This document shows positions 14,752-22,938 of a stretch of 34,916 nt of DNA, piece after piece; within the stretch, counting starts at the first letter, position 1; each line of letters opens with the position of its first letter. Source of the stretch: CAYVQU01 sp964453155. GTDB taxonomy: Bacteria; Chloroflexota; Anaerolineae; Anaerolineales; UBA11858. The notes under the pieces were generated by a model, which was given only the letters and a program-made list of their open reading frames with translations, made no database searches and was not told the DNA's origin. Position numbers and translations under genes: made by a program. The DNA lies in contig CAYVQU010000041.1 of assembly GCA_964453155.1 (NCBI GenBank), positions 1-34,916 on the forward strand. The letters are read 5' to 3'.

Positions 14752-15348
14752 ATGACAAATAAATTATTGATTGCCACCAAAAATAAAGGGAAGTTGCACG
14801 AGTTACAAATTTTATTAGCTGGTTTAGATTTCGAATTGGTGTTACCCGATCAAATTGGTCTAACGTTAGATGTAATTGAAGATGGCCAAACCTATCATGA
14901 TAATGCGGCTAAGAAAGCGCGCGAATTCGGGGAGGCCGCAGGCTTGCTAACGCTGGCAGATGACTCGGGATTGGAAGTGGCGGCCTTGAATGGCCAGCCG
15001 GGTTTATATTCAGCGCGCTATTCTGCGAAACCGGGCGCAACCGATGCAGATCGAAGAGCCTTTCTGCTTGAGAAGCTAAAACCGCACCCCCAGCCCTGGT
15101 CAGCTCAATTTCGTTGTATTGTGGCTTTAATGGACTTGACCGGAAAGGTTCACTTTGCTGAAGGCATATGCCCCGGAGAAATTATCCCTGAAGAGCGCGG
15201 TCAAAATGGGTTTGGTTATGATCCAATCTTTTTGGTTTCTGAACTGGGGAAAACGATGGCCGAACTAACCACCTCGGAGAAAAACCAGTTGAGCCATCGC
15301 GCCAGGGCCATCGCGGCCATCCGGCCAACCTTGGCACAATTTCGGTAG
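14752..15348 (+). CDS. rdgB: RdgB/HAM1 family XTP/dITP diphosphatase
   Basis: A 198-residue house-cleaning enzyme that hydrolyses non-canonical purine nucleotides (dITP, XTP, ITP) to monophosphate and pyrophosphate. Expected motifs are all present: IATKNKGKLHEL (7-18), TLADDSGLEVAALNGQPG with the catalytic D71, GFGYDPIF (153-160) and SHRARA (181-186). Length is typical. The ATG at 14752 matches the family N-terminus; the longer open frame runs through the promoter region and is rejected. No ribosome binding site is visible and the -10 box is 6 nt away, so the mRNA is probably leaderless. A terminator-like hairpin follows. Confidence 0.96.
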   Translation: MTNKLLIATKNKGKLHELQILLAGLDFELVLPDQIGLTLDVIEDGQTYHDNAAKKAREFGEAAGLLTLADDSGLEVAALNGQPGLYSARYSAKPGATDADRRAFLLEKLKPHPQPWSAQFRCIVALMDLTGKVHFAEGICPGEIIPEERGQNGFGYDPIFLVSELGKTMAELTTSEKNQLSHRARAIAAIRPTLAQFR

Positions 15349-15362
15349 GGATGCTGAAAATC

Positions 15363-15388
15363 ATAGGACCGCAGTCCTATTTAATTTT
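15363..15388 (+). terminator. Probable terminator of rdgB
   Basis: Perfect 7-bp stem ATAGGAC/GTCCTAT with a 4-nt loop, followed by TTAATTTT. The T-tract is interrupted, so strength is uncertain. Confidence 0.55.
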
Positions 15389-15415
15389 GCAAATATCATC
15401 TTTTTCGGGTATGAT
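15387..15415 (+). promoter_or_regulatory. Promoter of the orphan sensor kinase
   Basis: TTGCAA, 17-nt spacer, TATGAT. The expected start of transcription (near 15422) is only about 6 nt before the GTG start codon. Confidence 0.6.
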
Positions 15416-15427
15416 TACCTGAGATTT

Positions 15428-16900
15428 GTGGAAGAACAAGCTCAATTGTGGTTTTCTACAATCCAGATAATTGCAAAAAATCGGTATGAGTGGAGGCTCA
15501 TCTTGCCAGACCTGTCATTGCTAACCGAATGGCTTCCGTTAATTATTGCCGGAGCAGGGGGATTGCTATTGGGTATCCTTTTCACTTTTACAGCAACTCG
15601 ACTCAAAAAGCCAAAACCCAAAGCTCCCAAAACGCCAACCATATCTAAGGCCGTTTCACAGCGCCGCCAGACCATCCAGCGAAAATTTCAACACAGCGAG
15701 CGCCTGCGTGAAGTCTACAAAATGCTCGTCAACCTAACGGCAACATTGAGTTACCAGCGGGTGCTTGATAAAGCCTTAGATTTAAGTATGCAAGCTCTCA
15801 TCTCCCCCACCGATCCCAATGATCGGTTGGTTTGCGCGGTACTGCTATTTGCGCAAGAAACGGGGCAAGAACCCGAGCTTACCGTAGCAGTTTCCCGCCG
15901 GTTCACCCGCTCCGATCAGGGGTCAACCTTTCCCGCCGATGAAGGCTTACTCAAAAGTGCCATTGATGAAGGGGGTGGCATTTTAGGTCGCGATGTCGCC
16001 CAGGATCCTGAATTAGGGCGAGTACTCGCGTTGCAATCCTGCCGATCCGCTTATTGCATTCCCCTCCGCCAGGGCTATGATACTTATGGGGCCGTAATAT
16101 TTGGGCATCCCGAACCCAGTTTCTTTTCTGCTGAAAGCCAGGAAATATTAGATATCATCTGTAACCAGGCCATGGTTGCCATTCAAAATGCCCGTCTTTA
16201 TCAGGACTTAGAACAAGAAAAAGAGCGGATGATGGAAACGCAGGAAGAAGCTCGCAAGAAATTGGCCCGCGATCTCCACGATGGGCCAACTCAATCGGTG
16301 GCAGCGATTGCAATGCGGGTAAACTTTGCCCGGCGATTAATGGAACGGGATAGCGCCGCCTCGGCTGACGAACTTTACAAAATCGAAGAGCTGGCCCGGC
16401 GAACGACCAAAGAGATTCGCCATATGCTGTTTACGCTCCGACCTTTGGTCTTAGAATCTCAAGGACTAACCGCAGCAGTTCAATCGATGGCCGACAAAAT
16501 GGCCGAAACGTACGATCAAAACGTCCAAATGGATATTGATGACAGCATCGAAGAAGAACTAGAAATGGGCAAACAAGGGGTAATATTTGCCATCGTAGAA
16601 GAAGCCGTCAATAATGCTCGCAAACATGCCGAGGCTGACCACATCTGGGTGCGCTTGAAAACCATCCAAAATGATCTTGCGGTTCTCGAAATCCAGGATG
16701 ATGGAGTGGGCTACGATGTCGGTGCGGTAGATGCCTCCTACGATAACCGGGGGAGTTTGGGGATGGTCAACATGCGGGAGCGGGCAGAACTGGTCAATGG
16801 TTTGATCAACATCCGATCGGCACCCGGCAAGGGCACTCACATTCAGGCCGTAATCCCATTAACCGAGGCCGCCGCCGACCGACTTCATCGTGGGGTATAA
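15428..16900 (+). CDS. Membrane sensor histidine kinase, LiaS/NarX type, with GAF domain
   Basis: A 490-residue kinase. One TM segment (about 35-56) is followed by a basic linker, a GAF-like domain (about 95-255), a short coiled coil and a HisKA_3 dimerisation domain with ARDLHDGPTQ (phosphoacceptor H284). The HATPase domain has the N box EEAVNNARKH (391-400), the G1 box DDGVGYD and the G2 box GSLGMVNMRERA. Kinases of this class normally pair with a NarL/LiaR-type response regulator, but none is encoded in this window, so it is an orphan here. The GTG at 15428 has no ribosome binding site, and the promoter suggests a very short leader. The signal is unknown. Confidence 0.92.
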   Translation: MEEQAQLWFSTIQIIAKNRYEWRLILPDLSLLTEWLPLIIAGAGGLLLGILFTFTATRLKKPKPKAPKTPTISKAVSQRRQTIQRKFQHSERLREVYKMLVNLTATLSYQRVLDKALDLSMQALISPTDPNDRLVCAVLLFAQETGQEPELTVAVSRRFTRSDQGSTFPADEGLLKSAIDEGGGILGRDVAQDPELGRVLALQSCRSAYCIPLRQGYDTYGAVIFGHPEPSFFSAESQEILDIICNQAMVAIQNARLYQDLEQEKERMMETQEEARKKLARDLHDGPTQSVAAIAMRVNFARRLMERDSAASADELYKIEELARRTTKEIRHMLFTLRPLVLESQGLTAAVQSMADKMAETYDQNVQMDIDDSIEEELEMGKQGVIFAIVEEAVNNARKHAEADHIWVRLKTIQNDLAVLEIQDDGVGYDVGAVDASYDNRGSLGMVNMRERAELVNGLINIRSAPGKGTHIQAVIPLTEAAADRLHRGV

Positions 16901-16944
16901 TTTCCATAGCCTAGTCCAAATTTCATAAATCTGAAAGAAAATCC

Positions 16945-17742
16945 ATGCCAAACGCCGCGTCGATATATTACTATGCTGCCCCAAATGGTAACGGGACTCA
17001 TCCGCCATTGGTACTCATCCATGGTGCCGGGGGTTCACATCTGCATTGGCCCGCCGAAATCCGCCGCTTACCCAATTTCCGTATCTTTGCCTTGGATCTT
17101 CCCGGTCATGGTAAATCTGAAGGTCATGGATTGCAATCCATCTCAGCATATGCTGAGCGCGTCATCGAGTGGATGAGCCTGATCCAGCTGCATCGGGCGA
17201 TTTTTGTTGGTCATTCAATGGGGGGGGCAATCGCCTTACAATTGGCGCTCAATTATCCCGAACAAACCTTGGGATTAGGTTTGGTTGGAACCGGGGCTAA
17301 ACTTCAGGTAGACCCCACCATCTTAGAAAACGCGCTGAATACCCAAACCTATCCCAGCGCGATTGCCCAAATTGTGGCCAAAGCTTTTGGCTCCCAGGCA
17401 GATCAACGCCTGGTTGAGTTGGCTCACAAGCAATATGAAAAAACTCGGCGATCTGTATTGCACGGTGATCTATTAGCTTGTAGTTCGTTCGACCGCATGC
17501 AGTCTCTCTCAGCAATCAAGACGCCCACGGCAGTTATCTGCGGACAAGATGACGAACTCACACCCCCGCGTTATTCCCGCTATTTGGCAGATCAAATTTC
17601 GAATGCAAACTTAAGTATTATCCCTGCTGCCGGTCATATGGTCATGCTGGAAAAACCGCAAGAAGTTGCCACCGCCCTAACGGAACACTTGGCCGATATC
17701 CCTTACAATCCGGGGACAGTTCTTCGACGAGACGAAACTTAA
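16945..17742 (+). CDS. Alpha/beta hydrolase
   Basis: A 265-residue alpha/beta-hydrolase fold enzyme, cytoplasmic (no signal peptide). The oxyanion-hole motif is VLIHGAGGSHLHWP (23-36), the nucleophile elbow is VGHSMGG with S91, the acid is D202 or D203 in GQDDELTP, and the base is H231 in AAGHMVMLEKP. The triad is complete. The substrate cannot be told: the family includes esterases, lipases, lactonases and C-C hydrolases. The ATG at 16945 is 44 nt after the kinase stop; a TATAAT (16896-16901) overlaps the end of the kinase gene and could drive it. lspA follows after 35 nt. Confidence 0.9.
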   Translation: MPNAASIYYYAAPNGNGTHPPLVLIHGAGGSHLHWPAEIRRLPNFRIFALDLPGHGKSEGHGLQSISAYAERVIEWMSLIQLHRAIFVGHSMGGAIALQLALNYPEQTLGLGLVGTGAKLQVDPTILENALNTQTYPSAIAQIVAKAFGSQADQRLVELAHKQYEKTRRSVLHGDLLACSSFDRMQSLSAIKTPTAVICGQDDELTPPRYSRYLADQISNANLSIIPAAGHMVMLEKPQEVATALTEHLADIPYNPGTVLRRDET

Positions 17743-17777
17743 ATCGGCGTTATTCGCGGTAAAATGGGGGCCAATCT

Positions 17778-18350
17778 ATGGAAATATTCCAGGAGGCTGG
17801 ATTGAAAAATTACGTTCGAGATTATGTGTTTCTATTCTTAATTGCTGGTATCATCGTCGCGCTGGATCAATGGACTAAGGGTTTAGTTGAAACCAACCTG
17901 GCTTTAGGAGAAGCCTGGGCACCTTGGGAATGGCTGCTGCCCTATGCCCGCATTGTTCATTGGAAAAACACCGGCGCAGCTTTTGGCTTGGGGCAAAATT
18001 TAAGCATCTTATTTACGATTTTAGCCATCGTTGTTTCGGCCGCTATCATCATCTATTATCCTCAAGTTCCGAAGAATGAATGGCCCTTACGGATAGCGCT
18101 CAATCTTCAATTAGGCGGAGCCTTGGGCAATCTGGTCGACCGCCTGACGATTGGACATGTCACCGATTTTATATCTGTCGGAAAATTTGCCGTATTCAAC
18201 GTTGCCGATTCGGCGGTATCGATTGGAGCGGCAGTTTTGATTATTGGCATGATTATCATGGAACGCCAACAAAAAGCACAAGCGGCTGCCAATGGAGTTC
18301 TCCAAAGTTCAGATACCCATTTTGTAGGAGAAGAAATCCAGAGTGAGTAA
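17778..18350 (+). CDS. lspA: Lipoprotein signal peptidase (signal peptidase II)
   Basis: A 190-residue aspartic protease of the cytoplasmic membrane that cleaves diacylated prolipoproteins before the lipobox cysteine. It has four TM segments, the motif NTGAAFGL (64-71), and the catalytic aspartates D130 (GHVTDF) and D144 (NVADSA). I list the ATG at 17778, but a TTG at 17802 (LKNYVRD) has AGGAGG 5 nt upstream and may be the true start, giving 182 residues. It overlaps rluD by 8 nt. Its presence implies that lipoproteins are made, although the solute-binding protein in this window lacks a lipobox. Confidence 0.95.
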   Translation: MEIFQEAGLKNYVRDYVFLFLIAGIIVALDQWTKGLVETNLALGEAWAPWEWLLPYARIVHWKNTGAAFGLGQNLSILFTILAIVVSAAIIIYYPQVPKNEWPLRIALNLQLGGALGNLVDRLTIGHVTDFISVGKFAVFNVADSAVSIGAAVLIIGMIIMERQQKAQAAANGVLQSSDTHFVGEEIQSE

Positions 18351-19272
18351 CACTCAATTCAAGTTCACCTATTCCGCGGCAGCCGCCCAACGCCTGGATC
18401 GCTATTTGGTCGAGTGCCTGCCAAAATATTCTCGCTCGCGGTTGCAGCAATTGATTAAGAATGGCAATGTTTTAGTCGAAGGCGAGATTATCTTGAAGAC
18501 CGGGTATCGCCTCGATAATGGCATGGTGATCGAAGTGAGGCTACCGCCCATTGAAAAATCCACGCTGATCCCTGAGAAAATTCCGCTGGATATCTTGTTC
18601 GAAAACGAAGATGTGCTGGTAATAAACAAACCGGCGGGAATGGTTGTTCATCCGGCCGCGGGGCATGCGGTAGGGACCCTGGTTCATGCGGTTCTGGCTC
18701 ATGTTCCAGACATTGAGGGGGTTGGTGGTGTACAGCGTCCAGGCATCGTGCATCGGCTGGATAAAGACACCTCCGGGATCATCATTTTAGCTAAAAATGA
18801 TCGGGCCCACCACTGGCTGCAAGACCAATTTCGCGACCGGCAGGTCCAAAAAACATATCTGGCGCTGGTAGATGGCGCGCCCCCAACGCCAGAAGGCCGA
18901 ATTGAAGCCGCTATCGGCCGGGATCCGTCCCAACGAAAAAAGATGGCGGTCACGCCACCCCACAAAGGCCGGGAAGCGATCAGTGAATATAAAACGCTCG
19001 AAAAATTTGACCACCACAGCCTGCTAGAAATCCAAATTCTCACCGGGCGTACCCATCAAATCCGGGTGCATATGGCCTTCCTCGAATGTCCGGTTGCGGG
19101 GGATCAAGTCTATGGTCGGCACCACAGTACCATCCCGGTTTCGCGGCATTTTCTCCATGCCCATAAATTGAGTATCATCATCCCCGGTGAGGCCACGCCG
19201 CGCGAATTTACAGCGCCCCTACCTGATGCGCTAGATCAAATTCTAGCAACCTTCCGCCGCAGTCAGCCCTGA
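18343..19272 (+). CDS. rluD: Pseudouridine synthase, RluD/RluA family
   Basis: A 309-residue enzyme that isomerises uridines in RNA, in RluD's case in helix 69 of 23S rRNA. An N-terminal S4 RNA-binding domain (about 15-75, QRLDRYLVE...SRSRLQQLIKNGNVLV) precedes the catalytic domain with GIVHRLDKDTSG (catalytic D140) and LLEIQILTGRTHQIRVHM. Assignment to RluD rather than RluA/RluC rests on the S4 domain and general similarity, so the exact target site is not certain. The GTG start overlaps the end of lspA. An AGGAG lies 12 nt upstream. The lspA-rluD pairing is common in bacteria. Confidence 0.92.
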   Translation: MSNTQFKFTYSAAAAQRLDRYLVECLPKYSRSRLQQLIKNGNVLVEGEIILKTGYRLDNGMVIEVRLPPIEKSTLIPEKIPLDILFENEDVLVINKPAGMVVHPAAGHAVGTLVHAVLAHVPDIEGVGGVQRPGIVHRLDKDTSGIIILAKNDRAHHWLQDQFRDRQVQKTYLALVDGAPPTPEGRIEAAIGRDPSQRKKMAVTPPHKGREAISEYKTLEKFDHHSLLEIQILTGRTHQIRVHMAFLECPVAGDQVYGRHHSTIPVSRHFLHAHKLSIIIPGEATPREFTAPLPDALDQILATFRRSQP

Positions 19273-19300
19273 AATCAACTTTCCCTGTTACGAGGCCCTT

Positions 19301-20347
19301 ATGAATATCATCGACCTCCGCTCCGACACCGTAACCCAACCGACGCCTGCGATGCGAGATGCAATGGCTGCTGCAGCCGTTGGGGATGATGTTTATTGTG
19401 AAGATCCCTCCATTAACCGTCTCCAAGAAATTGCCGCCGCGATGCTTGGCAAAGAAGCTGGATTATTTGTCCCCTCGGGCACAATGGGGAACCTGGCCTC
19501 GATTTTGGCCCATTGTCAGCGCGGTGATGAAATTATTTTGGGGAATCAGGCCCATATTTTCCTCTTTGAAGCCGGGGGATTGGCAGCCCTAGGCGGGGTA
19601 AATCCCCATACGATCCCGAATCAATCGGATGGTACGCTGGATTTAGACCAAATTCAAGCTGCGATCCGCATTGACAACCCCCATATGCCGATCACGCGCC
19701 TGGTCACGGTAGAAAACACCCAAAATCGGTGTGGCGGATCAGCCTTATCGGTAGAATATACCCGGAAAGTTGGGGAATTGGCCGCTGAAAATGATTTAAT
19801 TTTACATCTCGACGGGGCTCGGATTTTCAATGCCGCGGCCGCGCTGGATGTCGATGTAATCGACTTAGTTGCTCCGGCCGATTCAGTTACGTTCTGTCTG
19901 AGTAAAGGGCTGTGCGCGCCGGTGGGTTCCGTCATTTGTGGATCGGCCGAATTTATTGCCCAGGCCCACCGCATCCGTAAACAATTAGGTGGTGGCATGC
20001 GGCAAGCCGGGGTTTTGGCCGCGGCAGGAATCATCGCCCTCGAGGAGATTGTGCCTCGTCTGCGAGACGATCACCTGCATGCCACCGCGTTGGCAAAGGG
20101 TTTAGCCCCCCTCGCAGGGATCAGCCTCGATACAACCCAACCCGCCTCGAACATGGTTTATGTCACCCTGGAGGCCGCGGTTCCACTCAGTGCGACCGAA
20201 GTCGCCCAACGCCTGGCAAAATTAGGGGTCAAACCTGGAATTGCCGGGGAGCGGCAGTTCCGATTGGTAACCCATTATTGGATCGATGAGGCTGCAGTTT
20301 CCCAAACAATTCAGACATTCAAGGAAGTTTTAGCCCCCTACGCATGA
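19301..20347 (+). CDS. ltaE: Low-specificity L-threonine aldolase
   Basis: A 348-residue PLP-dependent fold-type I enzyme that cleaves L-threonine and L-allo-threonine to glycine and acetaldehyde. It starts with the family hallmark DLRSDTVTQPTPAMRDAM, then VGDDVYCEDP, SGTMGNLA, H85 (stacking on PLP), ENTQNRCGG, HLDGAR (D171) and the Schiff-base lysine K202 in LSKGLCAPVGS. The set is complete and the length typical. The ATG at 19301 has GAGG 5 nt upstream and lies 28 nt after rluD, so it is probably in the same operon. Confidence 0.95.
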   Translation: MNIIDLRSDTVTQPTPAMRDAMAAAAVGDDVYCEDPSINRLQEIAAAMLGKEAGLFVPSGTMGNLASILAHCQRGDEIILGNQAHIFLFEAGGLAALGGVNPHTIPNQSDGTLDLDQIQAAIRIDNPHMPITRLVTVENTQNRCGGSALSVEYTRKVGELAAENDLILHLDGARIFNAAAALDVDVIDLVAPADSVTFCLSKGLCAPVGSVICGSAEFIAQAHRIRKQLGGGMRQAGVLAAAGIIALEEIVPRLRDDHLHATALAKGLAPLAGISLDTTQPASNMVYVTLEAAVPLSATEVAQRLAKLGVKPGIAGERQFRLVTHYWIDEAAVSQTIQTFKEVLAPYA

Positions 20348-20353
20348 TATAAT
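20345..20353 (+). promoter_or_regulatory. Extended -10 box before the recombinase-like gene
   Basis: TGA followed by a perfect TATAAT, overlapping the ltaE stop codon. The predicted transcript would begin about 9 nt before the ATG at 20369. No -35 match is clear, as is usual for extended -10 promoters. Confidence 0.5.
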
Positions 20354-20368
20354 TTTTCTACCAAATTA

Positions 20369-21232
20369 ATGGAACCCCAAATTCAAGCTTTTCTTGACGA
20401 AATCGCCTCTCAGCAGAACCTTTCGCTCAACACGCGCTTGAGTTATGCTAACGATTTACGTTGTTTTACGAGTTTTCTACGGGATTCGCTGAGACGATCC
20501 CCCCAATTAGTGGATTTCAATGCTCAGCATATCATCAATTTCCTAGATTTTGAACGCCGCAGGGGACGTCGCCGCAGCACCATTCAACGGCGACGGGCCA
20601 CTTTGCGGCGTTTTGCAAATTTTTTGGGAATCGGCTTTCAACTCCCTGAACTTCCCCTAGAACCAGGACAAGAAAATCCATTCCCACCCATTGAAACCTT
20701 ATCTACCGTCGAAATCAACCAGATTTTTGCAGTGTTTAAGGCTCAAAAAAGTCCGCTTGGATATCGTGATTGGGCTATTTTTGCGACTATGTTAGTAACT
20801 GGTTTGAGTGTCAGCCAATTAATCCAAATTAAAACTTCAGCAATTACGCTAGACATACAAAAATTACAAATACCCCTTCGGAACGGCAAGAAAATAGAAA
20901 TCTCGTTAGGTACCGCGGCTGAACCACTTAGAAACTACTTACAATCGGGACGCCCAGAAATTAACGGAGCCGGACAACATGTGACGCTTTTTATCAGCCA
21001 GAAAGGTCGCCAGATGACCCGCCAAGGTATCTGGCAAGTTCTTCGTAAATGGGGTCAAGCGGCCCAAATATCTGGGCAACTATCACCCCGTCGCATTCGC
21101 AATACGGCCGCAAAACAGTTATTGGCCGCCGGCCACCCGCTAACAACAATCCAGCACGCCCTCGGGCATGAACACCTCCAATCAACCGAATTATTATTCC
21201 AAAGAATTAACTCTACATTCAACCCCAAGTGA
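20369..21232 (+). CDS. Tyrosine-recombinase-fold protein lacking catalytic residues
   Basis: A 287-residue XerC/XerD-like protein with a SAM-like core-binding N-domain (about 1-90, with LSLNTRLSYANDLRCF) and a phage-integrase-type catalytic domain (about 108-287). Key residues have changed. Arg I in TGLR-x-SEL is Ser147 (TGLSVSQL). The HxxR box reads RRIR (241-244), so the His is Arg and only the second Arg remains. The GH of the LGH motif is kept (H267). The nucleophile position after LGH is Leu276 next to Phe277, and no Tyr occurs in the C-terminal 95 residues. Strand cleavage is therefore not expected. It probably binds DNA in a structural or regulatory role (inference). The gene is intact, inside a housekeeping cluster, with punA 11 nt downstream. 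Confidence 0.85.
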   Translation: MEPQIQAFLDEIASQQNLSLNTRLSYANDLRCFTSFLRDSLRRSPQLVDFNAQHIINFLDFERRRGRRRSTIQRRRATLRRFANFLGIGFQLPELPLEPGQENPFPPIETLSTVEINQIFAVFKAQKSPLGYRDWAIFATMLVTGLSVSQLIQIKTSAITLDIQKLQIPLRNGKKIEISLGTAAEPLRNYLQSGRPEINGAGQHVTLFISQKGRQMTRQGIWQVLRKWGQAAQISGQLSPRRIRNTAAKQLLAAGHPLTTIQHALGHEHLQSTELLFQRINSTFNPK

Positions 21233-21243
21233 AGGAAAAAACG

Positions 21244-22080
21244 ATGGATAAATTTTTTACCCTGGCAGAAATTGATCAAGTAGCGCAAGCCGTTCGCGAG
21301 CGAATCACATGTAAACCCCAAGTCGCGATGATCTTAGGTTCGGGGCTAGGCGCATTAGCCGAAGCGGTTGAAAACCCGACCATCATTCCATTTGGTGAAA
21401 TTCCGAATTGGCCCGTTTCAACGGTATGGGGGCACGAAGGCAGCCTGGTCGTAGGGCAACTGGAAGGCAAAGACGTAATTGTGATGCAAGGCCGAGTCCA
21501 CTATTATGAAGGCTATACCATGGACCACGTTACGCTCCCCATTCGGGTAATGCAGCGTTTAGGGGTTGAATTTTTAGTTGTCACGAATGCGGCTGGCGCT
21601 GTCAATCCAGATTTTGAACCAGGTGATTTGATGCTGATCACCGATCACATCAATTTAATCGGCATGTCGGGCCCGAACCCGTTACGCGGACCCAACCTGG
21701 AAGAATTTGGGCCCCGCTTTCCAGATATGAGTCAGGTCTATGATCGAGATTTATGCGACCTGGCCCGTAAAGCGGCCGCAGAAGAAGCCGTCACATTCCA
21801 CGAAGGGATTTACATCTGCCTGGCCGGGCCATCCTTTGAAACACCGGCTGACTTACGATTCTTGCGCGGCATTGGTGTGGATGCGGTGGGTATGTCTACG
21901 GTCCCTGAAGTTACGGTTGCCCGGCATGGGGGGCAGCGCGTTTTGGGCATTTCGGGTATCAGCAACAAGGCCAACTTAGACGGCAATACGATCACCACTC
22001 ACGAAGAAGTTATTGAGGCTGGAGATGTAATGGTCCCCAAGTTGATCAAAGTGATTCGCGGGGTACTCCAAAAGATTTAG
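21244..22080 (+). CDS. punA: Purine nucleoside phosphorylase (trimeric type)
   Basis: A 278-residue enzyme of purine salvage that splits (deoxy)inosine and (deoxy)guanosine with phosphate. Phosphate-site residues are S33 (LGSGLG), H64 (WGHEG) and H86 (GRVHYYEGY). The conserved VTNAAGAVNP and GMSTVPE are present. E199 in GPSFET and N241 in SNKA are the base-binding pair that gives 6-oxopurine specificity in this family. The ATG at 21244 follows AAGGA by 7 nt. The gene closely follows the recombinase-like gene and is likely co-transcribed with it. Confidence 0.95.
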   Translation: MDKFFTLAEIDQVAQAVRERITCKPQVAMILGSGLGALAEAVENPTIIPFGEIPNWPVSTVWGHEGSLVVGQLEGKDVIVMQGRVHYYEGYTMDHVTLPIRVMQRLGVEFLVVTNAAGAVNPDFEPGDLMLITDHINLIGMSGPNPLRGPNLEEFGPRFPDMSQVYDRDLCDLARKAAAEEAVTFHEGIYICLAGPSFETPADLRFLRGIGVDAVGMSTVPEVTVARHGGQRVLGISGISNKANLDGNTITTHEEVIEAGDVMVPKLIKVIRGVLQKI

Positions 22081-22165
22081 GCCCAAATTACTCCCCTGTG
22101 ACCGCAACAACGTTTACGCTCTGATCGCTTGATCTTTCAACATTTTATTGGTACTCAGGAATTTT

Positions 22166-22858
22166 ATGGGAGAAATTCTTCGCTTTTTTAAGGACAACGA
22201 GGTCTTTATATACCTGGTTTTGGGTTTATTGGCCATTTGGCAGATACGCAAGTTTTCTTTGGCTTGGAGTGAGCTTCGGAGTGCAGCATTTGGTTTAGAA
22301 CGGGAAAATGCTCAAAATCAGCTCAATTGGGCCGCCACAATGTTGATTTTTATCTTCATTTTGGGTGTAGCTGAATTCGGGTTGGTTTCGTTTGTGATCC
22401 CCACAGTGCCGGGGGCCGCGCCACTGCTTACCCCAACAATCGATTTATTAGCCACTCCCACTACAACGCTCGAAGCAGGAGACTTGGCAGCCGCAAATGC
22501 GGGAACCCCAAATCCCGCGGTGGAACCCGACACTGGGGGATGCATCCCAGGCAGTGTCAATATCAGTTCACCTGAATCAGGAGAAACGATCAAAGATATT
22601 GTCGAGATCTATGGTTCAGCCGATATCCCCAACTTTGGCTTTTATAAATTCGAAATGGCCGCGCTGAGTGACTCCAATTGGTTGACAATTCAGGCCGGTG
22701 AAATTATTACCCAAGATGGCCGCCTGGGATTTTGGGATACAACCCGGTTGAGTCCCGGCGATTACGCCCTGAGATTGGTCATCACCGATAATCAAGGACA
22801 ATCTGCTGAACCGTGTGTCATACAGGTTCGGGTTGACCCCCCTACGGAGGATGGATAG
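22166..22858 (+). CDS. Two-TM membrane protein with a C-terminal Ig-like extracellular domain
   Basis: A 230-residue protein of unknown function. TM segments lie at about 13-27 and 55-78, with a charged loop between them. A Pro/Thr/Ala linker (about 80-125) leads to a C-terminal beta domain (126-226) with the pattern NISSPESGETIKDIVEIYGS, then FGFYKFEMA, GRLGFWDT, LSPGDYALRLVI and CVIQVRV. C126 and C217 bracket this domain and could form a disulfide. I have seen this kind of domain in Chloroflexota surface proteins, but no function is known to me. The ATG at 22166 has AGGA 5 nt upstream. The 85 nt before it hold nothing recognisable. Confidence 0.75.
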   Translation: MGEILRFFKDNEVFIYLVLGLLAIWQIRKFSLAWSELRSAAFGLERENAQNQLNWAATMLIFIFILGVAEFGLVSFVIPTVPGAAPLLTPTIDLLATPTTTLEAGDLAAANAGTPNPAVEPDTGGCIPGSVNISSPESGETIKDIVEIYGSADIPNFGFYKFEMAALSDSNWLTIQAGEIITQDGRLGFWDTTRLSPGDYALRLVITDNQGQSAEPCVIQVRVDPPTEDG

Positions 22859-22861
22859 TAC

Positions 22862-22910
22862 GCTGGTTGACAGTTTGGTTGGGAACCAAGGCACAACCGC
22901 ACCAACCAGC
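22862..22910 (+). other. Nested inverted repeats in the leader of the GNAT gene
   Basis: The outer arms GCTGGTTG (22862-22869) and CAACCAGC (22903-22910) pair perfectly and enclose a perfect hairpin TTGGTT-GGG-AACCAA (22875-22889). No T-tract follows. It could be a structured leader or an mRNA processing site. Confidence 0.5.
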
Positions 22911-22938
22911 CAAAGAACCGGCAATAATTGGAGAAAAA

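Noticed and set aside
18699..19043. A 114-codon minus-strand open frame inside rluD
   Set aside because: Covers the catalytic core of rluD in antisense; no start signals or domain.
19654..20034. A 126-codon minus-strand open frame inside ltaE
   Set aside because: Antisense to the PLP-binding region of a complete threonine aldolase; composition is typical of a shadow frame.
20369..21232. Integrase of a genomic island
   Set aside because: Catalytic residues are missing, no attachment-site direct repeats or mobile cargo are present, and the flanks are housekeeping genes. The only tRNA gene is 19 kb away.
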